A DNA stretch of 64,000 nucleotides from Takakia lepidozioides (lineage: Eukaryota; Streptophyta; Takakiopsida; Takakiales; Takakiaceae), in the NCBI GenBank assembly GCA_030704615.1, contig CM060734.1, forward strand, positions 21,638,001 through 21,702,000, given 5' to 3'. The notes below the pieces were generated by a model that saw only the letters and a program-made list of their open reading frames with translations, had not been told where the DNA came from and ran no database searches. The position numbers and the translations under genes are program-made. Positions 1 through 12,127 of the stretch are shown one piece after another. Each line of letters starts with the position of its first letter. Position 1 is the stretch's first letter.

Positions 1-1052
1 GGCTCACTAAATTTTTCCACTGCAGAGGGGTCAACTCTGAGGTCAAGAAAACCATGCTTTGTCGCGTTATTAGACCTGCCTTGGAGTACGGATCTGCTAT
101 ATGGGTTGATAACTCCAACCAGGCTAAGTCTCTAGAATCCATTCAAGTGGGGGTGCTTAAGGAGTGTATGTCAGCATGCTCCAAAACAGCCAATGTGGCT
201 GTTCGGGGTGAGTTTGGCATTCCGTCCCTAAGCTCCCGACGAGATGAATTCAAGGTCAGATGGTGGGGTCAGCTGCAACATATGCCCAACACCAGATATC
301 CTAAGTTAATCGACTCTATATCTTGGAAACAGGACCGCCCTGTCAAACAGGCTAAGTCCTGGCAGAAGAGAGTAGAAGAGATCCTCAAGGACCTGGACCT
401 GGATCCGCAAGTCTTGACCCTGCTGGATAAATCTGACTTAGAGGCTGTAGTGTCCTCAGCCATGTCTGTTGCCATGAGATTGTCTGATGAAAATGAAGTT
501 AGGCAGAAAACTTCCCTGAACTTGTTTCCAGTCTGTGACGTGGGGGAGGACATCTTGGATGACCTCAAGGGTCTACCCACTCTCGGCACTAGACTGAAAT
601 TTAAACTCAGGGCAGGAAGCCTACCTTTGAACAGCAAACAGAAGCAGAGAGGAAAGGGAGAGTGCAATTGCCCGTTGTGTGGGGAAGACAGTATTCATTT
701 TCTGATACACTGTCCGGGGTTCTCTCGCCAAAGAGACGCTCTCTTCAAATCTATTAAGGGAATTGTGCCTGTACCCCTGTTTGCCAACTTTGAAAGTCTC
801 GAGGCTGAGCCAAAAGCCCAGGCCCTCCTGAGGCCTAGTTTTTGGGCAAATCACACACAGCAGATTGATGCTTGTGTGAAGGGATTTCTAGAGGATATCT
901 GGAAAACCCAGATTAATTCTTTATATGGAGGTAAGTCTTACTACCAACGTCAGCCCCTGACAGAGGTAGGTTCTGTCCCTTTTGTTCCCGCTCAAACTGG
1001 GCGCGGGGTCAATGGCCACAAGGCTACGGCAAACAACGTCTTATGAGTACAA
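1..1052 (+). mobile_element. LINE retrotransposon, copy 1, 5' end cut by window edge
   Basis: The reading frame 54-1046 matches the C-terminal third of the reverse-transcriptase ORF seen more fully at 4423-6412, with the shared block [11 protein letters not shown] and a terminal zinc-knuckle-like motif. In the other copies this motif is C-x2-C-x7-H-x4-C. Here a 6-bp deletion near 680 shortens the second spacing to five residues. The copy ends at the family-specific 3' end ...GAGTACAA, directly followed by TCT. The upstream flank is outside the window, so its target-site duplication cannot be checked. It lies in an intron of the downstream channel gene, upstream of the exon starting at 1216. 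It is a dead 5'-truncated insertion. Confidence 0.88.
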
Positions 1053-1215
1053 TCTGTAGTGATGTTAAGACCTCACAACATGCTGCAGAAGGTTTAGATT
1101 GTGTAGACCATGTTCTCTAAGGAGGGAAGTCTCCACAAACCTTTACTGAGTTCATCTGTATCTCTCCCATCATTGTGACCAAGTCATTGGGACTAACTGG
1201 TAGTTGGTTGAACAG

Positions 1216-4200
1216 GTTATGGTGGAGAACTGACACCGGATCCAAGCTGCTTGATGACAAATGTGATGGTCCTTGTACAGTCGCTGGCAAGTCTTCTTGT
1301 TGCTTACGCTCTTCTCGGTGTCTTCTATGTGAGGTTAGTCCGTGGTCATTTCCAACTGAGACATAGGGCTGTTTCTTCTGACTCGGGAGTATGGGATGGA
1401 TCTAAACCCATTGGTGAGCTCTGTGGACAAGAAATACAGTTTGACCACTGGAGGACCAAAGTTCCCGTGGGACCACAAGAAATTTCAAGATATTTCCAAA
1501 ACCAAAACAAAACTTACACTGATGGACCCGGTTAGGGCCTGCCTAACTATGCCTGGAGATGGACTGCCTTGTACAGGTGTATGCTGCTAAGCGTTTCTGG
1601 TCTTCATACCTGAAGGACTCAGACAGAGGGATCAGCAGTCTCTGAAAACACAGTAACACCTCCCTTTGATATTGTATGTATTGGGGAGGAGAAAAGAAAT
1701 GGCGTTCTGTCTTCACCCCATGTTCCATACTGGACAGGTCCATCGTCTCGAGATAGTACATCCTATGTGCCTTTCTCTATCTGTAGAATTGTGGACCAAC
1801 TCTGAAACTGCCCGAAGAAGCCTGGTAGAACACGGAAACTGTGATAGGCTAGATGCAACTGGGGGGTCCAATGGAAAATTTACCTCTCAAAATAAATTAT
1901 GCATATTAGTGATCTTGTTTGTCCATTTATAGACAGTGAAGCCGATAATTTACCTTGCTCAATAAAGGTGGCGCAAGCTCTCTGCATGCTCTTTGGTGAC
2001 TTGGGGTAGAACTGACTGATTGATGGTAGTGCCAGTAAAGTCAGTTTCAAGATTCCAGTCATGGTATAGAAAGCAAAAGCTAGAAATGACCTTTTTGTGA
2101 ACCCAATAGTTCAAAGTATATGTTGAAGTGAGGTTCTGATTATCTGTGGCAGATTCTCTCGCCCGGCACGACGGGCACAGACCCTGATTTTCAGCAGATT
2201 TGTGGTCTGGCATGAGGTGCTTTGAATCAACTTTGGATACAATTGATGTCTTTTTGCTCAGTCATTTATAGTTTCTGCCTTGAGTGGATTGATTGGTGCT
2301 TCATAGAGCGTGGTGCTATCATGCCTCACCCTCACGGTACAGCTGTTGAAGCATCCCGTTATTGAGGAAGCTTTCATTTCCCTCAACACACCCTGAAGAA
2401 AGGATAGTTTCAAGCCTACGAGGTTCACGACAATGCTTGACCGTGCTCACATCAGAGGAAACTTTTGTACTTTTATTTTGGTAGACATTCATGGCTCGTA
2501 TTCAGTTTGTGTCTACTCATAAGTATTTGGATTGAGGCTGGACACTATCCACAGGTGACCATCGCAAAGGAGGTTGTGCATCTATATAATCATGACTCTT
2601 GATGTTGGGACCTTCTCTTATGCAGGAGGATGGAGTCCCCATCATTGCTTTCCGAATTGCAAATATCCGAAAACATCAGATCATTGAGGTGGGCATGGCT
2701 GGCTGGTGGTAGTTGGTCTGCATTGTGTCAGTTGTCCGTATGCTTTTGTCACTGATCGCATCGATGACGGGTTGATATGAGACCATACGGTCTTGTTTGT
2801 TTTTTACATCAATTGTGCCAGACTTTCTGTATGTGCTAATGTGGGAATCTCTAGCAAAAGCAGTTCTGAAGTTTTTGATTATGGCCGGAAAGATGTACTG
2901 CTGTGGACAAGAACCTCAATTTTGACACTGGAAGGTTTGGCTGTTGGGTGGCAGGCTAGTGTGCGGTTGCTTGTGGGGCTCAACAATACCTTGAGTGATG
3001 AGGACGAAAGCATGTTTCATTTCACTTCCCTTCCGGTCTGTATTCACATGTTCTCTGACATGCCGAGACAATTCTGGGCATAAGTGTTGTGCTGTTTATT
3101 GATCATAGTTGTCTTTTTACACCCATTTCAATCACAACGACTACTCACCACTGCCCTAACCACCAATCTGTCTCTGCCTCAACATGATAGAGAGTGGTGA
3201 ACTATGGCACAGGTGATTGGAGGGAGCCAGGTATTTTTGGGGCTCCCGTGTACAGTGAAGCACCCCGTCACCTCTACCAGCCCCCTGTATGGTTTGACCA
3301 TTGAGGTATGTTGGTTTCCCCTCTCTTGATAGTCAAAGATGTTTTTGAAGGTGCTTTATATAGGTGCATCATAAATAAGAAATCTCTTCAAGCCAAACAA
3401 AGGAAAGAGAGCCAAATCTACAATTCGAAGAAGCTGGAAGGCCCCAACACACAAGCATGGCAAATAACTACGGAAAAGCAAACTGTAAAACCACAGATCA
3501 AAGATGTACCCAAGCAGTGAGAAAAGTTGGACTGTCCCATGCGAGTGAGCTGTTAGGCACATCTGTTCCTAGATAAAGGTCTTGTAGAGAGAAGAAGATG
3601 GCCCGCAGCTGATCTCTTCTGGTTGTGTACGGTTATGTCTTGGGACCTGTGCCACCTCAAATATTCTGCTTGCACTCCCAACTTATCCTTTCTGTTTTTG
3701 TGTGGTTTTGAAGGAGGGGAAAGCTGATGTGGTTGTCTTTTGGAACAGGATCTTGAGGAAGCAGATATGGAAATTCTGGTGCTGTTGGAGGGTGTCGACG
3801 CTTCAACATCCAGCAAGCTTCAGGGTCTGTTTAGAGAACTTCCCGTGATTGTTCAGCTTGAGAATCACTTGGGTTGCAAGTATGGAGATGGTGGTTTTGG
3901 AAGTATCTTTTGGTAAATAGGATTTGTTTTAACTGGATAGAACACATTATATAAGGGGGAACCCATGTAGAATGTCGAGCACATGGGAGAGAGCCATGAA
4001 GTCACCTTAGCAATCAAATTCAGCACTAATGTGCCAATTCCATGCATGGTATGTGGACCTTTCTCACAAGCACTGTTGTCATAACAGACGTTTGTCCTGT
4101 TTTAATGTTGTTAGACTTTCAGTAGCGACTGCTGGTGTTGATCTTGCACTGATGATGTTTGAAATTGCCAGCACGACACTCGTATCAGCCGTCAGATGTC

Positions 4201-7200
4201 CAACAAAACTATCGTTTTGAGTATGGGTCTCTTCCCTATTTCAATGTAGGCTTCTTTCTCAACAGTTGGTAGAAGTCTCGTTATGCTTCTTCTGGTAATT
4301 GCCCTTGTCAGCTATTAGGTGCACCCTCATGGGAAATTAAAGTGAAAAGTGAGTGCTGAAACAGTGATCAATGAGGATGTCAAGACCTGGGGAATTTCTA
4401 ACGTCAATACTCTAATGGTTGTCAACGAGCTTATCAAGCACGGTGGCGATCCCATGATAGAGGCCCTAGTTCTCCTCTTTAACCTTATCTGGAAGACTGA
4501 AATGATCCCCTTTCGCTGGCGACAGGGGGTCATTGTCAATCTATACAAGAAGGGTGACAGAGAAGAACCGGGGAACTACCGTGGCATCACGCTCCTCAAT
4601 GCTGTTGGCAAGACATTCTGCAGAGTTATAAGTACTCGTCTCGAGGTTGATCTGGAGTCTAGAGGTTGTTTCCACGAAGGCCAAGCTGGCTTTCGGCGAA
4701 ACAGGGGCTGTGTGGATCATATCTTCACTCTAAGCCAGATTATCCAGGGAAGGAAAAAAGAAGGGAAACCCACTTATGTCTTTTTCCTGGATGTCAAAAA
4801 GGCTTACGACACAGTGTGGAGAGATGGCCTATGGTTCCGCCTCTGGTCTTGTGGATCAAGGGAAAGATGTGGAGAGTTGTCCACAACTTGTATGCTCACA
4901 CCAAAAGCTGTGTCACTGTTAACGGACAGACGTCCAACTTCTTTGACATAGACCAAGGTGTAGCTCAAGGATGTACTCTCTCCCCTCTGCTCTTCAATGT
5001 TTTCATCAATCAACTCCTCGAGGATGTGGAAAGTGAGGGATTTGGGTTAAGGGTGGGTGATACCACCATACCAGCCCTTATGTTTGCGGATGACTTCGCA
5101 GGCATAGGGGAGACTCCAACCAATTGCGCGAAGAGATACTTTGATCTTTGGGGGCTAGATGCTAATGTCAGCAAATGTGCAGTGGTAGCATTCAACGACA
5201 GAGGAGAGGGAGGAAGTGATCTTAAGTGGCAGTGGGGTAGCCAAGAGATCCCGGTCCTCCCTTCCTACATTACCTGGGCGTTGAGTTCTCCTCCAATTGT
5301 AATTGGGATGCACATATCCGGAAAGTTGTTTAAACTGGCAAGGCAAAGCTCTGGGGCTCACTAAATTTTTCCACTGCAGAGGGGTCAACTCTGAGGTCAA
5401 GAAAACCATGCTTTGTCGCGTTATTAGACCTGCCTTGGAGTACGGATCTGCTATATGGGTTGATAACTCCAACCAGGCTAAGTCTCTAGAATCCATTCAA
5501 GTGGGGGTGCTTAAGGAGTGTATGTCAGCATGCTCCAAAACAGCCAATGTGGCTGTTCGGGGTGAGTTTGGCATTCCGTCCCTAAGCTCCCGACGAGATG
5601 AATTCAAGGTCAGATGGTGGGGTCAGCTGCAACATATGCCCAACACCAGATATCCTAAGTTAATTGACTCTATATCTTGGAAACAGGACCGCCCTGTCAA
5701 ACAGGCTAAGTCCTGGCAGAAGAGAGTAGAAGAGATCCTCAAGGACCTGGACCTGGATCCGCAAGTCTTGACCCTGCTGGATAAATCTGACTTAGAGGCT
5801 GTAGTGTCCTCAGCCATGTCTGTTGCCGTGAGATTGTCTGATGAAAATGAAGTTAGGCAGAAAACTTCCCTGAACTTGTTTCCAGTCTGTGACGTGGGGG
5901 AGGACATCTTGGATGACCTCAAGGGTCTACCCACTCTCGGCACTAGACTGAAATTTAAACTCAGGGCAGGAAGCCTACCTTTGAACAGCAAACAGAAGCA
6001 GAGAGGAAAGGGAGAGTGCAATTGCCCGTTGTGTGGGCAATCTGAAGACAGTATTCATTTTCTGATACACTGTCCGGGGTTCTCTCACCAAAGAGACGCT
6101 CTCTTCAAATCTATTAAGGGAATTGTGCCTGTACCCCTGTTTGCCAACTTTGAAAGTCTCGAGGCTGAGCCAAAAGCCCAGGCCCTCCTGAGGCCTAGTT
6201 TTTGGGCAAATCACACACAGCAGATTGATGCTTGTGTGAAGGGATTTCTAGAGGATATCTGGAAAACCCGGATTAATTCTTTATATGGAGGTAAGTCTTA
6301 CTACCAACGTCAGCCCCTGACAGAGGTAGGTTCTGTCCCTTTTGTTCCCACTCAAACTGGGCGCGGGGTCAATGGCCACAAGGCTACGGCAAACAACGTC
6401 TTATGAGTACAATCTAATGGTTGTATAATACAGTTTAAAGGGGTTCCCAGTTACAGCCGTAGTGACCATCTGGAGTTCTTTGCCTCCATACTGAGATAAC
6501 TGCTGAACAATGGGGTCTTTCTGTCGAGTTTGTTTTCAAGTATCTTCGCTTCTGAAGCAAGCTTGCATATGACAGTGTGGCAGATATCAAGTCCTGTGGC
6601 AGTGTGACTGACACCATATTTTGACTTGTTGTTCCTCTTGGCCTTGACTTACTTGAGGTTGCCATGTACTGGGAGTCCTTCGCAGTAGTTTTTGACGTAT
6701 GGCTTGTGGGTGCAGGACAATGGTCATACGGATGCCAAGTGGACGGCGCTGTGTGGTGGGTCACTGTTACCACAGGACCTTATTTGATATTGAGGGGACC
6801 TGTTTTTAAGCTATCATTCATAGGAGTCGCATTTTTGTCAGTCTTGGCATCATCTCCTTTATTACAGTAACCTTGTACAGACGTTCTACTCACAGCTGAA
6901 ATTCTATTGTCACAGGATTTCACAAAGTTTGACTCGCTATTACCAGTTACATCTGTTTTGGTGACAAAGCCACTAACTCCCCATGCATCCACTGCTACAT
7001 TGCCACTGTTTCCTTATGGTGCCCTATTTGGCACCTCCGAGCGCGCAGAAGACCTGCAAGAAGAGTCAGAAAGAGGCTCAGAAATCGATAGCCTTGGATC
7101 AAGCCCACCTCCAACTCCAACTCCAAGAAGTTTACCAGGAACTACTTCCATGTATGCCCTTAAGATACCTGATACTCGCAGGAGAACTCTCAGTGGCACC

Positions 7201-7374
7201 TCTCCACGAACAGTTCGATTTGACCATGGACGGGACTCTTCTTTCGATCAGCATATCTCTCAGAGCATGCCCGAGATGCATGAAACGGTCGATGACTTCT
7301 CTCTTGCAGCACAGGAGGCAAGAGAACAGGCAATTGAACACAAGGTGCTCACATCCTTTACCTCTTCCAAATGA
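1216..7374 (+). CDS. Inward-rectifier (Kir/KirBac-type) potassium channel-like gene, 3' exons
   Basis: This is a spliced gene whose 5' exons are outside the window. Exon 1216-1388 begins at the selectivity filter (GYG, first G split by the intron), then gives TM2 (VQSLASLLVAYALLGVFY). Exon 2626-2688 gives DGVPIIAFRIANIRKHQ, the first cytoplasmic beta-strand of Kir channels. Exon 3256-3305 gives SPLYGLTIE. Exon 3750-3824 gives EILVLLEGVDAS. Exon 4172-4245 gives ARHSYQP and the start of the next strand. Exon 6916-7374 starts DFTKFDSLLPV, the usual end of the Kir cytoplasmic domain, then a Ser/Pro-rich tail. Splice phases agree for 3256/3750/4172. At least one exon between 2689 and 3255 is not resolved; a fragment reading NLNFDTG near 2905 is a candidate. 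The predicted role is passive K+ conduction across a membrane. LINEs sit in the introns before 1216 and between 4246 and 6915. Confidence 0.75.
4411..6424 (+). mobile_element. LINE retrotransposon, copy 2, with 12-bp target-site duplication
   Basis: The insertion spans 4423-6412 and is flanked by the direct repeat tctaatggttgt (4411-4422 and 6413-6424). It encodes reverse-transcriptase fingers (GFRRNRGCVDHIF, FLDVKKAYDTVW), palm (GVAQGCTLSPLLFNVF, MFADDFAG), thumb and the terminal C-x2-C-x7-H-x4-C knuckle ([17 protein letters not shown]). The coding frame is broken near 4845, by an 18-bp deletion near 5126, and by a 1-bp deletion near 5268 relative to the minus-strand copy at 62608-64000. The endonuclease region is missing (5' truncation). 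It lies in the last visible intron of the channel gene. Like other copies it ends ACAA, with the duplication starting TCT. Confidence 0.93.
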
Positions 7375-7535
7375 AATAACTCATATTCATTGACTCGTAG
7401 AGATTCCTCTAAACCCCATCGTTCATGAGTTCCGGTTCGTAGTGTGGGTATCATACATTCAATGGGTAATAGTGCCTCTGCTCCGTACACCAGTTGAAAT
7501 GGTGTATGTTTCGTGGTCACCTTCAGATGCTGCAC
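7352..7535 (-). pseudogene. Ty3/gypsy integrase C-terminal fragment
   Basis: The minus strand encodes TPFQLVYGAEALLPIE followed by a Glu/Leu-rich stretch. This is the well-known segment after the integrase core of Ty3/gypsy polyproteins (usually TPFELVYGxxxxLPxE). Only about 60 codons remain, with no RT, RNase H or LTR nearby. Its plus-strand complement supplies the last few codons and stop of the channel ORF (to 7374), so the fragment appears to have landed in or just after the channel's last exon. Confidence 0.7.
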
Positions 7536-8740
7536 AAAGAAAGGTATGAGTCTTCTTCACTTGCAGCTTTTGTTTTTCGGACGCTTCAAAACTAAGAAGC
7601 ATGACACAGAGTGAGAAGGTGGGGAAGATTGAAGCCCTGATTACTCCTCCATTAGGGGTTTAGTGGACACTCACACTCATACTCACATATCAGAGGGTTT
7701 GGGATTGGGGTCAGATTTGCAGTTACCTGTCCATCTGGGTCAACAGTTCAGCCCTTTTTGTTCCTGTGTTCGTTGCTCTGGCTGGTCAGAACTGATGGGA
7801 AGTGGGAGGTTGGTGCAGCTTGCTGTAGCGGAGGCAAGGGCGCAAGCATGGAAGCAGATGGTGGTGGATCGTGTGCTTCAAACACTGCAGCAGCCTTTGA
7901 CTGCAGCTGATGCTGATAGAGGGCCTCTCCTTGCCTCTGCACGACAAGCCCTTTCCATGTCATTGTCTACTTCTTAGGTCCTCTCCTTAGGTTGATTCAC
8001 TAGTTCCAGAGTAACAGGTCTTTCACAGCCAAATAATGAGGGAATCTGACAAAGGTTCATAGATTCTCCAAGTAGGGATTTAAGTGAGCTAGTTGCAGCT
8101 CATTGTATAATATGGGCATACTGCATGCAACATTCGACGTCCTTCACTGTTTAAACCATTATAACCTCCAAGGAGAACTTTGAGTGGGTAGTTTCTGCAG
8201 CGCAAGAGGGATTCTCATTGCCCCATGTCTCTGGAATGTGGGAGCTATGCATGTACTGTAGGTCTAGCAGTTCTAGAACCATCCATATTAGGGCAGCCTC
8301 AGATTTACTAATGCAGTCAATACTCAATCTATCTCTAGCAAATTCTATTTAAGGACATTTTCTAATGGAAGCTCTTGCAAGTGTTGTGCACATGGTGTTA
8401 GCTGGGCCTGATCCTGGCAATGACATTCTGCCCATCCATAAACAATCTACGCCTCTCATTTTAAGATAATAGTGTCTTCAATGCACACCTATGGGCCCGG
8501 CCGGCCCATGGGGTGAGCTCATAAGCCCACCCCCCATTCACCGGGTCGGCCAGATTCTGAAATTTTTTTTAATCCTTGTTCATCTACCGCGGCGGACCTT
8601 CGAGCGGACTGGGCAGACTCTCTAGCAGACTGACTCCAACGGTTGTTGCTGACTCCAACCTTCGAGTGGATTGGCAACCCTCCGACAAAATATATATTTA
8701 ATAACACATATTATCGCCACAGTACCATCTGACAGGATTT
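7536..8740. other. Region with no recognised gene
   Basis: A plus-strand frame at 7663-7977 encodes an Ala/Gln-rich helical stretch (AVAEARAQAWKQMV). It could be a downstream exon, but it has no recognisable family and no convincing splice context. The rest shows AT-rich non-coding sequence and a short GC-rich patch with GGGCCCGGCCGGCCC near 8492. I see no RNA gene here. Confidence 0.4.
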
Positions 8741-8744
8741 GAAC

Positions 8745-9075
8745 ACCGAATATATAGCCCAGTGGTAAGGGCATATACCCACTTACGTGGTTGTGGGTTC
8801 AAACCACCCTGTCGGTTGTTACAAAGGTGTCCACCTTTCTATCGGAAGGCAGTAGCCCTTTTGGGTCAAGTGACACCATAAGTTACGCTTGCTTCGGCAA
8901 CGCATTCACCTTTTTTTTTTTTTGAACACCGAACCTTGAGCTTATTATTTGTTGCTCTTAACCACCACACTACCCGCTGTTTTTTACAAACTTTTGAAAT
9001 AACTGATGATTTATGTATATACTAGGGCTTCGCATTGCTCCGCATTACTAGCGACGAATTATGAGAACAATGTTC
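8745..9075 (+). repeat. tRNA-derived SINE-like repeat
   Basis: A sequence matching a Pol III A box (TAGCCCAGTGG, 8755-8765) is followed about 30 bp later by a B-box-like GGTTCAAACC (8796-8805), the usual head of a tRNA-derived SINE. The flanks do not pair into an acceptor stem, so this is not a working tRNA gene. Three downstream blocks recur near 35450-35830: GGCAGTAGCCC, a block around GACACCATA...ACGCTT, and a block around CATTGCTC.GCATTA. That recurrence supports a dispersed family. Confidence 0.55.
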
Positions 9076-9574
9076 AATTGGTACAAAAAGGGGTGGGTCA
9101 TCCCCATGGTCTTACATCCATACATACATTCCGTGTTTCATTGTTTTTTGGAAGAAGAATGGCGGAGTGTTGCCGAAGCTATCATGTCACATCTCTGTAT
9201 TTCATTGTTTGATGCAACTACCTCTATCTATGCCCCAAGAAGTGAGGGGGAGTGTAACCCCCTTTTCTGTATTTCTGTACTTTTCCTCTATACTTCATTT
9301 CAAGATTCATTTGACCGGTGTAATTGATTCTGGCTCATTTTTTATACAACAAGCAGATTTGGATTTAGATTATGAATGTTGTTTATATGTATAGTCTTTT
9401 GTAGATTTTGTAGAGGATAAGAGGACCATTGACTCATCATCATTGTGAGAAATTCAGAATGGACATATATAGACAGTCTAATTTGAAAACTGAACAGAAT
9501 AAGTCCTCCATAAGGGAGGTATCGCTAACTTGTCACACTTTAAGGCACAATGGTGACCCATGCTGAAAACTGAG
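9076..9574. other. Non-coding stretch downstream of LHC-like gene
   Basis: Short overlapping frames exist but none shows a recognised motif. It may include the 3' untranslated region of the minus-strand gene ending at 9575. Confidence 0.4.
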
Positions 9575-10410
9575 TCAAGGGCTTAGCATCAATTGTGCTG
9601 AGAAATCAGCCAGTGAGTCTAGATAACCCGCCACCTAATCGAGAAAAAAGAAGACATTCCAAGTCATTTTCTTATCCAAGCATATATCAACCATGATAGA
9701 TGAGACCTTTAGTTTTTGGATGGATAATAGACAAGGGCGCTTTTAAGGACATTGAGCTTCCTATCAAGAGAACCTCTTAACCGCAACAAGACATTGAGGA
9801 TATGAACCGTTCAAGCATTACACAAAATGAAAGAAAGAAAGAAACTGTATGATAACCACTGAAGCTTACAGAACAAGCCTGCATAACAGACCAACCAAAT
9901 GAGAACATGGGGCTGGAAGTACCTGAAGCAGGATGCCCTTGCCCATCAATCCCTCCACAACAATGCCAGCTGTCAGTCCTAGCATTGCACATCCTTCGTT
10001 AATTGCTTCAATCTCACGGAGTCTCTGCATCCCACAACTTCATGATGAAAAGACACCAGTATCTGCCTTTCTCTCAAGGGTACCAAATACTTTTGTACTT
10101 TCTCCCTCTAGACATTATAAAGTTTCTTTCTTTCTTTCTCCTGACTCCTCAAGTTGCCCCCATGAAGTGGGACTGCATTATGCGCTCTGCAGATGTTGGC
10201 GCTATAATAACAGCTCAAAAGTTGTTGGAATTACAGATTTCAAAGTGCTGAGAGTACTTGGAATTTTGCACGGGCTTCTAGCAACCTCCATTCTTCAGCA
10301 GCCAAGCACTTTGCCTCCAAGGGGTCCACCATGTTAACCACTTTGGCTCTCTTCTTGATCCTCTCAATGTGCCATTTACTTTTCCTTGGATTCCAAATAA
10401 ACCAGACCTT
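9575..10410 (-). CDS. LHC-like (LIL/SEP-type) one-helix protein, last three exons
   Basis: Three minus-strand exons fit GT-AG rules and all join in phase 0: 10410-10258, 10024-9923 and 9634-9575. The first encodes a basic helical stretch ending ...VDPLEAKCLAAEEW and ARAKFQ. The second carries the chlorophyll-binding helix signature of the LHC superfamily (EAINEGCAMLGLTAG, then VVEGLMGKGIL). The third adds AGYLDSLADF and a stop at 9575-9577. Known one- and two-helix LIL/SEP/OHP proteins sit in thylakoids and act in pigment handling or photoprotection; that role here is inferred from the helix. No transit peptide is visible. Upstream exons would lie beyond 10411, but that region soon runs into a PPR fragment, so the gene may be incomplete. 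Confidence 0.68.
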
Positions 10411-10534
10411 CTTTCATGAACATGTAACTGTCTAGTGTAGTATTGATTGCAGGCTGTTACAACTCAGTGGAATCCACTTTCTCTCATCTTGCGTTGAGGT
10501 CTTAATTCTAAGGAAATGCAAGTTCTGTCAAGGC

Positions 10535-11054
10535 ATGATGGTCTGGCATTTACTGTACCACCAGGGCAGTGTTCAAGATGACATCTGGTACAAATCCAGC
10601 TTTGACAATGTCACCATGGACCTCTTTCCCCTTTTCCAGAGCTCCCAGGCTTGCACACGCATTGCAAACACAAACAAATGTGATGTGGTTGGGCTTCACC
10701 CCTTTGCACATCATTTTCTCATAGGTCTCCAAAGCCTCCGTCCCGCACCCTTGTTGTGCATATCCTGCAATCATCACACTCCACGACACCACATCTCGTT
10801 CAGCCATGCTGTCGATGCACTCACAAATGACATACATGTCCAGGAGGGCAGTGTTCAGAATGACATCGGGTACAATTCCAGATTTGACGATGTTACCATG
10901 GATCTCTTTGCACCTTTCCAGGGCCAGGCTTGCACACGCATTGCAAATGCAAACAAACATTATGTGGTTGGGCTTCACCCCTTCACACATCATTTGCTCA
11001 TAGATCTCCAAAGCCTCCATCCCGCGCCCTTGTTGTGCATATCCTGCAATGGGG
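10535..11054 (-). pseudogene. PPR protein fragment (PLS/DYW class)
   Basis: The minus strand encodes about 150 residues of tandem PPR motifs with typical phrases (SWSVMIAGYAQQGCGTEALE, VTFVCVCNACASLGALEKG, PDVILNTALLDMY). One L motif is damaged (MYVICECIDSMAERDVVSW lacks the usual KCGS..DAR block) and the frame ends in both directions. Organelle RNA-editing factors of this class are usually over 500 residues. The left edge lies near the LHC-like gene. The right edge abuts sequence containing GTGAGC/GGCTCAC motifs at about 11066. Confidence 0.8.
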
Positions 11055-11660
11055 GATGCTTCTGCGTGAGCGTAGGCAGGCTCACGCCGCGTCAGCAGTT
11101 ATTGCCACGTTGGTCTGATGCCACGTCAGCCGACTTCGCCAGCGTGCCCGACGCCACGTCACATCATGCCACGTCATTTTCATAGGCATGGTCCTATAAC
11201 CGCGGACCGAACAGACTAAAGGGGGCCTATAGCCGTGGATTGCGCATTCGGCAGACATGGAACCATGTGTGGGCGACGAGGCGAGGTGCAGAAGAGAGTT
11301 GAATGTTGCTGAATGTTGCTGAATGATAGTGTTTGTCGAGACTGAAATGGTTGTGGATGTATTAATGTCCAGGTCATCAGTCTACAATGGTGATCAGATG
11401 ATTTAATGTCATGCTAATGTGGTATTCTACGTTGTTGTCATCAGTCTAGAATGGTTGTAGATGAATTAATGAGGATGAAGCAGAGCCAATGTGGATGGGA
11501 CGCTGCGAATATGGATGAATGAGAATGAAAAGTTGTGGACGAATGTGGATGAAATATCGTGAATGGATGATAGAGTGGATGAATGTTGAGCGAGGATGTC
11601 ATTCTAACATTTATGAAAACCAAGCACAATGATCAATGTCGTTTGCACAAACATTAGAAA
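11055..11660. repeat. Terminal-like GGCTCAC patch and GGATGAATG-rich simple repeat
   Basis: The first 150 bp contain GTGAGCGTAGGC, GGCTCACGCC and several CCACGTCA words, then CCTATAACCGCGG and CCTATAGCCG. Similar words occur in the same order inward of 20854 and, inverted, before 27905. From about 11280 to 11600 the sequence is rich in imperfect GAATGTTGCT and ATGGATGAAT units. No gene is evident. Confidence 0.5.
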
Positions 11661-12127
11661 TTGTGCCTAAAATCCCTCATGAAGCACATGATAAGATTTA
11701 ATGAATGTCTGGCATTTGGGGAAAGGTAGACAGATGACAGCAACGTAGAATAAGACAACACAACAGATGTGAGAGTGATATTTTATTCTGCGACTTTCTC
11801 CGAGTGCTTACTGCAACATTCTGGTGTGCAACACGCTCCTCTTTAGTTGTCCTCTTCAGCGTCGACACATTGTGAGCCATTTCAGCACTATACTTCCTGC
11901 AACGCACCACCTGACCACGCTAAACATGGTTTGGACTCCAATGCGTCTTGCTGCCCCTGCCAGCGAGGTAGAAATGTGCTCATGTGTCTTACGAGTGCAC
12001 TGCAACTTTCATGGTTTTTCATCAGGACCATTACACAACAACATACAAAATCAATTTGGCTCTCGTTTGTGCATGAGGAGGAATTCGGGGTCTTTCAACA
12101 TTGTGTAACAGAAATTGACGAATACGA

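Noticed and set aside
269-667. Minus-strand 132-codon ORF repeated at 5623-6021 and 44899-45297
   Set aside because: It is the complement of the LINE reverse-transcriptase frame and repeats only because the LINE does.
8745-8820. Possible tRNA gene
   Set aside because: A and B boxes are present but the ends do not pair into an acceptor stem, and the unit recurs as a repeat.
10535-11185. 216-codon plus-strand ORF
   Set aside because: It lies opposite clear PPR motifs on the minus strand.
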